NCBI GenBank assembly: GCA_963705885.1
Contig: OY970120.1
Location: 3,162,001 to 3,226,000, forward strand
Source of the DNA: MFD01275-c22 sp963705885
Lineage (GTDB): Bacteria > Actinomycetota > Actinomycetes > JACCUZ01
Reading direction: 5' to 3'
DNA: 64,000 nucleotides
The translations under genes were made by a program, and so were the position numbers. Below the pieces are notes generated by a model. That model saw only the letters and a program-made list of their open reading frames with translations. It did not search any database and had not been told where the DNA came from. Below are positions 1-8,027 of the stretch, one piece after another (position 1 is the stretch's first letter; every line of letters begins with the position of its first letter).

Positions 1-450
1 GAGGTCGGCGCCCGCCGCGGCCACCGCCTCGGCCGACCGCGGGTCGCGCTGGACGTTGCGGTCACGCTCCGGCCCCCAGGCCGGCAGGTCCGGGTCGAGC
101 GTCCGCACCCATCCGCCCATGACCACGAGCGGGGCCCGGTGGAGGACACCGGGGTGCACGGCCGCCAGCGCGGCGAGGTTGGTCAGCGGGCCGACCGCCA
201 CGACCGTGGCGCCGGCGTCGACGGACGCCGCCAGGACGTCCACCGCTGCCGGGTCGCCGCCGGAGGTGACCGGCACGTCGCCGCGACCGGCCAGGGCCAG
301 CAGGCGACGGGCCTCGGCCGCCCGGCTGCCCCCGACGTCGTCGGTCGTCGTGACCGCGGCGACCCGGGCGCCCGGCCAGCCCAGCAGCATGGCCAGCGCG
401 CACGCGTCGTCCGGGTTCGCGCCGATGTCGGTGTCGAGGTGGACGAGCAC
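1..450 (-). CDS. Nucleoside hydrolase (IunH family), 3' part missing at window edge
   Basis: This is the N-terminal ~150 residues of a nucleoside hydrolase, a Ca2+-dependent enzyme that splits ribonucleosides (or a related N-glycoside) into base and ribose. Near the N-terminus it has DTDIGANPDDA, the calcium-binding DxDxGxDD signature of the family, followed by VTTTDDVGG, where family members usually read ttxxGN. It also has AVGPLTNLA and VVMGG, both conserved in the family. I chose the GTG at 450 because the signature begins five codons later and the upstream YczE gene stops only 23 bp away. Same strand and close spacing suggest co-transcription with that membrane protein. The substrate cannot be deduced. 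Confidence 0.85.
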   Translation of the reverse strand, partial: MLVHLDTDIGANPDDACALAMLLGWPGARVAAVTTTDDVGGSRAAEARRLLALAGRGDVPVTSGGDPAAVDVLAASVDAGATVVAVGPLTNLAALAAVHPGVLHRAPLVVMGGWVRTLDPDLPAWGPERDRNVQRDPRSAEAVAAAGADL

Positions 451-473
451 CCTGTCGAGTCTGGCCGACGCGC

Positions 474-1103
474 TCAGCGCAGCGGCGGCCCGACCGTGAG
501 GCGCGGCAGGAGCGGCTGGACCAGCGGCCCGATGAGCAGGGCGTAGAGCACGGTGCCGGCCCCGAGGGTGCCGCCGAGCAGCCACCCGGTGGCCACGACG
601 ACGACCTCGATCGAGGTGCGCACCAGCCGCACCGAGCGCCCGGTGCGGCGGACGATCCCGGTCATCAGCCCGTCGCGCGGGCCCGGCCCCATCCGCACCC
701 CGATGTACGCGGCGGTGGCGACGGCGTTGAGCACCAGGCCGATGGTGAGCAGCGCGCCGCGAAGCAGCATGTCGTCGACGTCGGGCAGCGCCCACAGCGA
801 CGCGTCGACCGAGAGGCCGATGACGAAGACGTTGCTCACGGTCCCGACACCCGGCCGCTCCCGCAGCGGGATCCACAGCAGCAGCACCCCTGCGCCGACG
901 ACCATGCTCACGACGCCGAGCGTGCCGCCGACCGTCCGCGCGATGCCCTGGTGCAGCACGTCCCACGGCATGACGCCGAGCTCCGAGCGCACCATCATCG
1001 CCATCGAGACGCCGTACAGCGCCAGGCCGGCGTAGAGCTGCGCGAGCCGCCGCGGCAGCCGGCGGCCACGCGGGCGCGCCGGGGCAGGGGCGGTCTGCGT
1101 CAT
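474..1103 (-). CDS. YczE/YyaS/YitT-type integral membrane protein
   Basis: A 209-residue polytopic membrane protein of the YczE family, with about five hydrophobic segments (roughly residues 20-40, 57-77, 88-107, 113-136 and 160-190) and a basic N-terminus. The motif MPWDVLHQGIA and the late GPRDGLMTG stretch are typical of the family, whose molecular function is not established. The ATG at 1103 follows a regulatory palindrome by 20 bp. In many actinobacteria a YczE gene neighbours a MocR-type regulator, as here (2889-4319). The shared operator suggests this gene and the nucleoside hydrolase downstream are controlled by that regulator. Confidence 0.85.
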   Translation of the reverse strand: MTQTAPAPARPRGRRLPRRLAQLYAGLALYGVSMAMMVRSELGVMPWDVLHQGIARTVGGTLGVVSMVVGAGVLLLWIPLRERPGVGTVSNVFVIGLSVDASLWALPDVDDMLLRGALLTIGLVLNAVATAAYIGVRMGPGPRDGLMTGIVRRTGRSVRLVRTSIEVVVVATGWLLGGTLGAGTVLYALLIGPLVQPLLPRLTVGPPLR

Positions 1104-1123
1104 GTCGACCAGGATGCCCGATC

Positions 1124-1148
1124 ATTGGCCCGCACGGAGCATGCCAAT
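1124..1148. promoter_or_regulatory. Putative MocR operator, copy A (upstream of yczE)
   Basis: A 25-bp element with inverted arms ATTGGC and GCCAAT separated by 13 bp, ending 20 bp before the yczE ATG. The left arm extends to ATTGGCCCG and the right to ATGCCAAT, both shared with copy B at 2846-2870 upstream of the MocR-type gene. Recurrence at only these two promoters suggests binding by that regulator (inference). Confidence 0.6.
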
Positions 1149-1272
1149 CATCGGGAAGTGGCCGGTATCCCTGCCGACGGCCACGGTTGTGATCGAGTCA
1201 GGGGTCTTGCCAAGTCGGACATAACGCCCATACCGTCCCCCCACCCACCAGCGGAACGGAAAGAGGTCCCAC

Positions 1273-2781
1273 GTGTCCAGAGGTCTGCTGCGACGAGCGA
1301 TCGCGGCCGGCGCCGCCGGAGTGCTCGTCTCGGGGCTGTTCGTCGGGGTGACGGCCGTCACCCCCGCTCACGCCCACCCGGAGGACTGCGCCACCCACGA
1401 CAAGGACGAGGGTCACCAGGGCGAGGGCGACATCTGCTTCAGCGACGAGGAGATCGCCGCCATGGACGACTCCGGCGCCGAGCTCGGGGTCGGCGACGTG
1501 GCCTCGTCGGACAACCTGCGGCTGCTCGCCAACGTGCCCAAGTCCGGCCCGTTCGCCGCCGAGAGCGCCTTCAGCTCCGACCTGGCCTTCCAGGGACGCT
1601 ACGCGTACCAGGGCAACTACGAGGGCTTCACCGTCTGGGACGTCTCCAAGCGCTCCAAGCCCCGGATCGTGTCGCAGGTGCACTGCCCCGGGTCGCAGAA
1701 CGACGTCTCGGTCCACGAGGACCTGCTCATCACGTCCACGGACTCCTCCCGCAACACGTCGTCGTGCGAGGGCAACACGTCGCAGTCGGCCACGGTCAAG
1801 GAGTCGTGGGAGGGCATCCGCATCTTCGACATCTCCGACCCGGACGACCCGGAGCTCGTCACCGCCGTCGAGACCGACTGCGGGTCGCACACCAACACCG
1901 TGATCCCGGACGAGGACAACGACCGCCTGGTCGTGTACGTGTCGTCGTACAACCCGAACACCACCCACCCGGACTGCCAGCCGCCCCACGACAAGATCTC
2001 GGTGGTGTCGGTGCCGACGGACGAGCCGGAGTCGGCCGAGGTCGTGTCGGAGCCGGTGCTCTTCCCCGACGGCGGATTCCCCGGCGGCGAGGGTCGCCGC
2101 GACACGCAGGGCTGCCACGACATCACCGCCTACCCCGAGAAGCAGATCGCGGCCGGAGCCTGCATGGGTGAGGGCGTCCTGATCGACATCTCCGACCTCG
2201 AGCAGCCGACCGTCATCGACTCGGTGACCGACGAGAACTTCGCGTTCTGGCACTCGGCGACGTTCAGCAACGACGCCGACTCGGTGGTGTTCACCGACGA
2301 GCTCGGCGGGGGCGGCGGGCCGACGTGCAACCCGACGGTCGGGCCGAACCGTGGCGCCGACGCCGTCTACAGCATCCTGGACACACCGGCCGGGAAGAAG
2401 ATGGTGCTCCGGTCCTACTTCAAGCTCCCGCGGACCCAGCACAACACCGAGAACTGCGTGGCCCACAACGGCTCGCTCATCCCGGTGAAGGGCCGCGACA
2501 TCATGGTGCAGGCCTGGTACCAGGGCGGCATCTCGGTGTGGGAGTTCACCGACCCGGCGAACCCGAAGGAGATCGCCTGGTTCGACCGGGGGCCGCTCTC
2601 GACCGAGCGGCTGATCCTCGGCGGTTCGTGGTCGGCCTACTGGTACCGCGGCGCCATCTACTCCTCGGACATCCAGGCGGGCTTCGACGTGCTGGAGCTG
2701 AAGGACAAGGCCGTGAAGGGAGCCCGAGGTCACAAGGCCGACCGGCTCAACGTCCAGTCCCAGGAGTCCTACCGGGGCTGA
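1273..2781 (+). CDS. Secreted LVIVD-repeat (beta-propeller-like) protein
   Basis: A 502-residue exported protein. Residues 1-34 form a Sec signal peptide (arginines, a hydrophobic stretch, then THAHA-like cleavage at PAHAHP). The body has repeated blocks of the LVIVD type, for example GFTVWDVS, GIRIFDIS, GVLIDISD, GISVWEFTD and GFDVLELKD, each followed by a D/P/K-rich turn as in extracellular beta-propellers. There are several cysteines. The GTG at 1273 is preceded by AAAGAGG. The family has no defined catalytic activity. It lies between the two operator-bearing promoters, but whether it shares that regulation is unclear. A strong hairpin follows the stop. Confidence 0.85.
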   Translation: MSRGLLRRAIAAGAAGVLVSGLFVGVTAVTPAHAHPEDCATHDKDEGHQGEGDICFSDEEIAAMDDSGAELGVGDVASSDNLRLLANVPKSGPFAAESAFSSDLAFQGRYAYQGNYEGFTVWDVSKRSKPRIVSQVHCPGSQNDVSVHEDLLITSTDSSRNTSSCEGNTSQSATVKESWEGIRIFDISDPDDPELVTAVETDCGSHTNTVIPDEDNDRLVVYVSSYNPNTTHPDCQPPHDKISVVSVPTDEPESAEVVSEPVLFPDGGFPGGEGRRDTQGCHDITAYPEKQIAAGACMGEGVLIDISDLEQPTVIDSVTDENFAFWHSATFSNDADSVVFTDELGGGGGPTCNPTVGPNRGADAVYSILDTPAGKKMVLRSYFKLPRTQHNTENCVAHNGSLIPVKGRDIMVQAWYQGGISVWEFTDPANPKEIAWFDRGPLSTERLILGGSWSAYWYRGAIYSSDIQAGFDVLELKDKAVKGARGHKADRLNVQSQESYRG

Positions 2782-2802
2782 CGCCCGACCGACCGCACCA
2801 TC

Positions 2803-2837
2803 GGGTCGGGCCCGCCCCCGCCGGGCGGGCCCGACCC
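2803..2837 (+). terminator. Hairpin terminator after the LVIVD gene
   Basis: A perfect 15-bp G+C stem (GGGTCGGGCCCGCCC / GGGCGGGCCCGACCC) with a 5-nt loop, 21 bp after the LVIVD stop codon and ahead of the MocR promoter. It has no U-tract, which is common for high-G+C terminators. Confidence 0.75.
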
Positions 2838-2845
2838 GTGCCACG

Positions 2846-2870
2846 ATTGGCCCGTCACCACGATGCCAAT
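2846..2870. promoter_or_regulatory. Putative MocR operator, copy B (autoregulatory)
   Basis: The same ATTGGC-N13-GCCAAT architecture as copy A, ending 18 bp before the MocR ATG. Nine bases on the left (ATTGGCCCG) and eight on the right (ATGCCAAT) are identical to copy A, while the centre differs. The position suits autoregulation. Confidence 0.6.
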
Positions 2871-2888
2871 CGACGGCGAGGAGCCCCC

Positions 2889-4319
2889 ATGACGACCGTC
2901 GGGGCGGGCCGGCTCACGACGCTGGTCGGCGACCTCTCCGGCGAGCGCCCCCCGCTCTACGCGGCGCTGGCCGCCCGGCTGCGCCTCCTCGTCGGGGACG
3001 GCCGCCTCCCGGTCGGCATCCGGCTCCCGGCCGAGCGTGAGCTCGCGGCCGCGCTGCACGTCAGCCGGGCCACGGTCGCGGCGGCGTACGGGCGGCTGCG
3101 CGAGGACGGCTGGGCCGACGCCCGCCAGGGCGCCGGGACCTGGACCCGCCTGCCCGCCGGCCCGTCCACCGCGGCGTGGCTGCCGGCGCCCGCCGAGCCG
3201 GGGGTCGTGGACCTCGCGCATGCCGCCCCGGCCGCGCCGCCCGCGGTCCCGGCCGCGTTCGCGGCCGCGTTGGAGGACCTGCCCCGCCTGCTGCCGGGCC
3301 ACGGCTACCACCCGCTCGGGCTGCCCGACCTGCGGGCGCGCATCGCCGCACGGTTCACGGCCCGCGGCCTCCCGTCGACCCCCGAGCACGTGCTGGTGAC
3401 CGGTGGCGCGCTGCACGGCACGTCGGTCGCGGTCGAGGCGCTGGTCCCCCGGGGTGCCCGCGTCCTGGTCGAGCACCCCAGCTATCCCAACGCCCTGGAC
3501 GCGATCAGGGTGCAGGGCAGGCGCTCGGTGCCGGTCGCCGTCGCCCTGGACGACCCCGACGCCGTCGCCCGCGACATGCACCGCGCCGTGCGCGCGAGCT
3601 CGCCGCACGCGGCCTACCTGATGCCCGACTTCCAGAACCCGACCGGGCTGCTGCTCGACGAGCCGCAACGCCGCCGCCTCGCCGTGGGCCTGGAGCAGAC
3701 CGGCGTCGTGGCCGTGGTCGACGAGACGCTGGTCGAGCTCGGCCTCGACGCGGCCGCACCGGTGCCTTTCGCCGCCGTGGCCCGACCGGACCTGACGGTG
3801 ACCGTGGGCACGCTGAGCAAGAGCGTGTGGGGCGGGCTGCGGGTGGGGTGGCTGCGCGCCGAGCCCGAGGTCGTACGCCGGCTGGCCGCCGTCGCCGGCC
3901 GTACCCACATGTCCGGCCCGGTCCTCGAGCAGCTGGCCGCCTGTCACCTGCTCGACGGCGCCGGCACGGTCGGCGAAGGCGTCCGCGACACGCTGCGTCG
4001 CCAACGGGCGGCGCTGGTCGACGCACTCGCCCGGCACTTGCCCGGCTGGGAGGTTCCCGTCCCTGCGGGTGGGCTGGTCGTGTGGTGCCGGCTGCCCGCG
4101 CTGTCGTCGACCGCCGTGGTGTCGGCGGCCGCCGCCCGCGGCCTGCTGCTCGCCGCGGGCCCGCGCTTCGGCACCGGCCACTCGTTCGACGACCGGCTGC
4201 GGCTTCCCTACACGCAGCCGGTGCCGGTCATCGAGCAGGCGGTCGCGCTCCTCGCCGAGGTCGTGGCCGACCTGCCGTCGACGAGGACCGTGGCGGCGCC
4301 GGACCAGGTCGTCGTCTAG
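2889..4319 (+). CDS. MocR-type transcription regulator (GntR wHTH + aminotransferase-like domain)
   Basis: A 476-residue PLP-dependent regulator. An N-terminal GntR winged helix (about residues 18-82, with LPAERELAAALHVSRATVAAAY) is followed by a linker and a class I aminotransferase-like domain (about 105-465). That domain has PDFQNPTG and the PLP-binding lysine in GTLSKSVW (Lys311), so cofactor binding is likely retained. MocR proteins usually use PLP, or an amino compound bound to it, as a signal rather than for catalysis. The start is the ATG preceded by CGAGGAG. The stop is 2 bp before the next gene, so they are co-transcribed. Its probable targets are its own promoter and yczE through the shared palindromes. 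The ligand is unknown. Confidence 0.88.
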   Translation: MTTVGAGRLTTLVGDLSGERPPLYAALAARLRLLVGDGRLPVGIRLPAERELAAALHVSRATVAAAYGRLREDGWADARQGAGTWTRLPAGPSTAAWLPAPAEPGVVDLAHAAPAAPPAVPAAFAAALEDLPRLLPGHGYHPLGLPDLRARIAARFTARGLPSTPEHVLVTGGALHGTSVAVEALVPRGARVLVEHPSYPNALDAIRVQGRRSVPVAVALDDPDAVARDMHRAVRASSPHAAYLMPDFQNPTGLLLDEPQRRRLAVGLEQTGVVAVVDETLVELGLDAAAPVPFAAVARPDLTVTVGTLSKSVWGGLRVGWLRAEPEVVRRLAAVAGRTHMSGPVLEQLAACHLLDGAGTVGEGVRDTLRRQRAALVDALARHLPGWEVPVPAGGLVVWCRLPALSSTAVVSAAAARGLLLAAGPRFGTGHSFDDRLRLPYTQPVPVIEQAVALLAEVVADLPSTRTVAAPDQVVV

Positions 4320-4321
4320 CC

Positions 4322-5815
4322 GTGTCCGACGACGGCCCCGCCCTGCCGTCGCCGTGCCTCGTCGTGCTCGCCGGCCCGGGCGCGTCGGGCAAGTCGAGCT
4401 GGGCGGCCGAGCACTTCCCGCCCGACGCGGTCGTGTCCAGCGACCGGCTCCGTGCCGTCGCGGGTGCGGGCGAGGACGACGTCTCGGCCAGCGCCGACGC
4501 GTTCGCCCTGCTCGAGGAGATCGTGCGCGTGCGGGTCGGTCGCCGGCTCACGACCGTGGTCGACACCCTCGGCCTGGACGCGCCGCGGCGAGCTGCGTGG
4601 GTGGCGCTCGCCCGGTCGCAGGGCATGGCCTGCGTGGCGGTCGCGTTCGACACCCCGGCCGCCGTGTGCCGCGCCCGCAACCGCGCGCGGAGCAAGCGCA
4701 TCCCCGTCGACGCCCTGGCCGGGCAGCTGAGGACCTGGCCGGAGACGCGCGACCGCCTCGCCGACGAGGGGTTCGACCGTGTGCTGACGCCGCAGACGGT
4801 GCGCGTCGTGCCGGAAGCGTTCGTCGCGGCGCCCGCCGCCGCGCGGCGCCAGCAGGAGGACCCGACCGGACTGCGCTTCGGGCTTCACCTCGGCGAGTTC
4901 GCCGGGCCGGGCGGCGCGCCGGCGACCCGCGACTGGCTGCGCGAGGTCGCCACCGGGGCCGAGGCCGCCGGCTTCGACGCGGTCTACGTGATGGACCACT
5001 TCCGGCAGATCCCCCAGGTGGGGCGGGCCTGGGACGACATGCTCGAGAGCTGGACCACACTGGCCTACCTCGCCGCCTGCACCGAGCGCGTCCGGCTCGG
5101 CACGCTCGTCAGCGGCATCACCTACCGCAACGTCGCGCACCTCGGGAAGATCGCGGCGACCCTCGACGTGCTCAGCGGGGGCCGCGCCGTCTGCGGCGTC
5201 GGGCTCGCCTGGTTCGCCGCCGAGCACGCGGCCTACGGTTGGGACTTCCCGGCCACGTCCGACCGCTACGCCCTGCTCGAGGACGCGCTGCGGCTGCTCC
5301 CGCTGATGTGGGGACCGGGCAGCCCCGCCTTCCGTGGCGACGTCCTCGACGTTCCCGAGACGCTGTGCTACCCGCGGCCCCTCCAGGAGCACCTGCCGCT
5401 GCTGGTCGGCGGTGGAGGTGAGCGCCGGACGCTGCGCCTGGCGGCTCGCTACGCCGACGCCGCCAACGTCTTCGGTGACGCCGCCACCGTGCGGCACAAG
5501 ACCGACGTGCTGCGCGCACACTGCCGGGACGCCGGTCGCGACCCGGCGGAGGTGGCGATGACCCACCTCTCGACCGCGCTCGTCGGCGTGAGCGACCGGC
5601 ACCTCGCCGAGCAGGTCGAGGCCCGGCGGCCGCGCAGCCGGAGCGCGGCGACGTACGCCGCGGCGGTGAACGCCGGCACCGTGGCGGACCACGTGGGGCG
5701 GTTCCGCGAGCTGGCGGAGGCGGGCGCCGGCGAGGTCATGGTGCGGCTGCCCGACATCGCCGACCCGGGCGCGCTCGAGCGCATGGCGTCGGTGATCTCG
5801 GCCTTCCGCCGCTGA
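4322..5815 (+). CDS. P-loop kinase-like domain fused to F420/flavin-dependent LLM oxidoreductase
   Basis: A 497-residue two-domain protein. Residues ~11-165 form an AAA_33/polynucleotide-kinase-like P-loop domain with Walker A GPGASGKS (18-25), a VVSSDRLR segment and a basic lid (RARNRARSKR). Residues ~182-497 form a luciferase-like monooxygenase domain: RFGLHLGEF, an MDHF motif near the substrate/cofactor pocket, RLGTLVSGITYRN, and the GGGGERRTLRLAARYAD block. It resembles the TIGR03560-type F420-dependent LLM enzymes. The same fusion occurs, to my recollection, in other actinobacteria. The GTG at 4322 lies 2 bp after the MocR stop, so translation is probably coupled. The role of the kinase domain, whether it modifies a substrate or a cofactor, is unknown. 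Confidence 0.82.
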   Translation: MSDDGPALPSPCLVVLAGPGASGKSSWAAEHFPPDAVVSSDRLRAVAGAGEDDVSASADAFALLEEIVRVRVGRRLTTVVDTLGLDAPRRAAWVALARSQGMACVAVAFDTPAAVCRARNRARSKRIPVDALAGQLRTWPETRDRLADEGFDRVLTPQTVRVVPEAFVAAPAAARRQQEDPTGLRFGLHLGEFAGPGGAPATRDWLREVATGAEAAGFDAVYVMDHFRQIPQVGRAWDDMLESWTTLAYLAACTERVRLGTLVSGITYRNVAHLGKIAATLDVLSGGRAVCGVGLAWFAAEHAAYGWDFPATSDRYALLEDALRLLPLMWGPGSPAFRGDVLDVPETLCYPRPLQEHLPLLVGGGGERRTLRLAARYADAANVFGDAATVRHKTDVLRAHCRDAGRDPAEVAMTHLSTALVGVSDRHLAEQVEARRPRSRSAATYAAAVNAGTVADHVGRFRELAEAGAGEVMVRLPDIADPGALERMASVISAFRR

Positions 5816-5833
5816 GACCTCCCCCCGGTCGGG

Positions 5834-5864
5834 ACCCGGGCGCGACGACGTACCGTGCCCGGGT
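5834..5864 (+). terminator. Hairpin between the LLM gene and the LmeA-like gene
   Basis: An 8-bp perfect stem (ACCCGGGC / GCCCGGGT) with a 15-nt loop. Its right arm overlaps the first two bases of the GTG start of the next gene (5863). It could be a weak terminator or could mask that start codon; the sequence cannot distinguish these. Confidence 0.35.
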
Positions 5865-6540
5865 GCGTGCGTTCCTCGTGGCCCTCGTCGTCCTCGCCCT
5901 CGCCGGTCTGGGCGGCGACCGGCTCGCCCACCGCCTGGCCACCGACGAGGCCGAGCAGCGGCTGGCCGCCGAGGGGTTCACCGACGCCCAGGTGGACGTC
6001 GGCGGGTTCCCGTTCCTCGACCAGCTGGTGTCACGGCGCTTCGACTCGGTCGACGTCGCCGCGGCCTCCGTCGAGCGCGACGGGCTGCGCGCCAGCGGCC
6101 TGACCGCGACCGCGAGCGACGTGTCGGCCCCCTCCGGTGGGCGGGTGTCGGCCGGTCGGCTCATCGGCAAGGCCACCGTGACCTACCAGGAGGTCGTCGA
6201 CCGGCTCGGCGTGCCGGGCCTGCGGCTGGAGCCCGGGGGTGACGGGCAGGTGCGCCTGCGCCGGCAGGTGACCGTCCTCGGGCGCGCGCTCGACGTCACC
6301 GCTGTCGGGGAGGTGCGCGCCCAGGGCCGGCGGATCCGCGTGGTGCCGACGGGCGTCGAGCTGGCCGGCGGCGGATCGGTCGGGGCCGACCTGCGGAGGC
6401 TCCTCGTGGACGAGCTCGCGGTGACCTACCCCCTGCGCGAGCTGCCCGACGGCGTCACGGTGCAGGACATCAGCGCCGCCCGGGACGGCTTCCTCGTCCG
6501 GGTGACCGGGCAGGACGTGACCTTCACGTCGGCCGGTTAG
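5863..6540 (+). CDS. DUF2993 / LmeA-family exported phospholipid-binding protein
   Basis: A 225-residue protein with an N-terminal hydrophobic export or anchor segment (residues 2-18) and a DUF2993 body, recognised by the pattern LATDEAEQRLA...VDVGGFPFLDQL near the N-terminus. Mycobacterial LmeA, the characterised member, is a periplasmic phospholipid-binding protein needed for mannan elongation. Here an envelope lipid-binding role is inferred only from family membership. The GTG at 5863 starts directly at the signal sequence. The 3' end overlaps the convergent SDR gene by 4 bp. Confidence 0.8.
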   Translation: MRAFLVALVVLALAGLGGDRLAHRLATDEAEQRLAAEGFTDAQVDVGGFPFLDQLVSRRFDSVDVAAASVERDGLRASGLTATASDVSAPSGGRVSAGRLIGKATVTYQEVVDRLGVPGLRLEPGGDGQVRLRRQVTVLGRALDVTAVGEVRAQGRRIRVVPTGVELAGGGSVGADLRRLLVDELAVTYPLRELPDGVTVQDISAARDGFLVRVTGQDVTFTSAG

Positions 6541-7310
6541 CGCGCGAGGGCGTCGGCGGGGTCGGCCGGCGGGCGCCCCAGGAGCGCGGCCAGCACGCGC
6601 GGGTTGCCGACCAGGCCGTGCCGGTCGTAGTGGTCGAACATGGCCGTGAGCGCCTCGACGGCGTACGACGCGAGGCCGCGGCCTGCGAGCCACACCTGCG
6701 CGTCCACGCGGACGGCCTCGGCACCCAGCAGCGCGGCCATCTCTCGCACGGTCACCGGTCGCGGCCCGGCCAGCTCGTAGGTCGCGAAGGCGTGCCCCGG
6801 GTCGAGGAGGGTCGTCGCGGCCACCTCGGCGACGTCGGCGAGGTCGACCAGGCTGAACGGCGCGTCGAGGTCGTAGGGCACGCGGACCTCGCCGTCGTGG
6901 GCTGAGAGGTTCTGCAGGTAGGCCGCGGGCTGGAGCACGGTCGCGTCGAGACCGCTCTCGACGACCATCTCCTCGACGCGCAGCTTGGCCCAGTGGTGGG
7001 GCATCGCCGACACCTGGGGGTGCAGCACCGAGTGGAAGACGAGTCTGTCGACGCCGGCCGCGACGGCGGCGTCGACGACGGCCCGCCCGATCTGCTCCTC
7101 GCCCGGGTGCACGTTGGGCGCCAGGTGGTAGACCGCGGACAGGCCCACGAGTGCCGAGCGGACGGACGACGCGTCGAGCAGGTCGACCGGCACCTCCCGG
7201 GCGCGGCCGGTCGCCCGGTGCACGAGCGACACCGGCTGCGCCCCGCGCGCCTCGAGCGCGGCCACGACGGCCCGCCCGGTCTTGCCGTGCGCGCCGACGA
7301 CCCCGATCAC
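6537..7310 (-). CDS. NmrA-like NAD(P)-binding atypical SDR
   Basis: A 257-residue Rossmann protein beginning with VVGAHGKTGRAVVAAL, the GxxGxxG nucleotide-binding motif of atypical (NmrA-type) short-chain dehydrogenases. It has the extended VLQPAAYLQNLS segment and no obvious YxxxK catalytic pair, so it may be a redox sensor or a reductase of unknown substrate. It is the last gene of a minus-strand run (8753 to 6537), 10 bp after the PPOX gene. Confidence 0.8.
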   Translation of the reverse strand: MIGVVGAHGKTGRAVVAALEARGAQPVSLVHRATGRAREVPVDLLDASSVRSALVGLSAVYHLAPNVHPGEEQIGRAVVDAAVAAGVDRLVFHSVLHPQVSAMPHHWAKLRVEEMVVESGLDATVLQPAAYLQNLSAHDGEVRVPYDLDAPFSLVDLADVAEVAATTLLDPGHAFATYELAGPRPVTVREMAALLGAEAVRVDAQVWLAGRGLASYAVEALTAMFDHYDRHGLVGNPRVLAALLGRPPADPADALAR

Positions 7311-7320
7311 GGGGCCGACG

Positions 7321-7998
7321 CTAGCCCGAGGCGGCCTCGCCGGCGTCGCAGCGCGACCGAGCCGCCCCGAAGTAGTCGGTCGTCCTGGCGCGCCGCACCG
7401 TGGCGGCGTCGTCCTCGGCGGCCTCGGCGAGGCGCGGGATGTGCTTCGAGCAGTGGATGTAGGCCTCCTCGACCTCGACCTGCACCCACAGCTGAGCCGT
7501 CCGACCGGCGGGCGACGGGGCCTCCAGCCCGGCGGCGCTCATGTCGCGGCTGTCGACCAGGTGCGCTCGGCCGTTGACGTGCAGCCCCACCCGGTCGCGC
7601 ACGAAGTCGACCATGAGCAGGCCGACGTGCGGGTTCTCGCTGATGTTGCCGAGGCTGGCCATGACCCCGTTGCCGCGGAACTCGGGCCAGGCCAGCGTCC
7701 GCTCGTCGACGACCTCGACGAAGCCGGGCGGGCCGGCCCGCAGTGTGTTGTCGCACGCGCCGGACCCGTCGGCGGTGGCCACGAACATCATCTGCTGGCG
7801 GCGGACGAAGTCGCGCATCGCGGGGTTCAGGTGGTCGAGGACCTGGTCGTCGTAGAACCGGTCGGCGCGGGCGGTGGTCCCCAGGTCGTCCTGGAGCCGG
7901 TGCTCACCCGCCGACCCGGGGCGGGACCGGCGCAGGGAGGGGGCAGGAGGCAGGAATCGCACCCCCAGGTGATACCAGGAAGTGGATTTACCGGACAA
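7321..7998 (-). CDS. Pyridoxamine 5'-phosphate oxidase-family flavin protein
   Basis: A PPOX split-barrel protein of up to 225 residues. Conserved-looking blocks include EHRLQDDLGTTARADRFY at the N-terminus, GPPGFVEVVDERTLAWPE and GNGVMASLGNISENPHVGLL, which fit a PPOX-type flavin or F420 fold. The catalytic role is undefined; many such proteins reduce or oxidise small molecules. The start is uncertain: the longest reading opens with TTG at 7998, a GTG lies at 7962, and neither has a good ribosome-binding site. It sits 29 bp after the unknown 241-residue gene and 10 bp before the SDR, which suggests an operon. Confidence 0.8.
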   Translation of the reverse strand: MSGKSTSWYHLGVRFLPPAPSLRRSRPGSAGEHRLQDDLGTTARADRFYDDQVLDHLNPAMRDFVRRQQMMFVATADGSGACDNTLRAGPPGFVEVVDERTLAWPEFRGNGVMASLGNISENPHVGLLMVDFVRDRVGLHVNGRAHLVDSRDMSAAGLEAPSPAGRTAQLWVQVEVEEAYIHCSKHIPRLAEAAEDDAATVRRARTTDYFGAARSRCDAGEAASG

Positions 7999-8027
7999 AC
8001 CGGCCGCGGCGTGTCACGCCCGGCGTG

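Noticed and set aside
2325..2888. Long upstream extension of the MocR frame
   Set aside because: It is a shadow of the LVIVD gene; the MocR HTH and ribosome-binding site identify ATG 2889.
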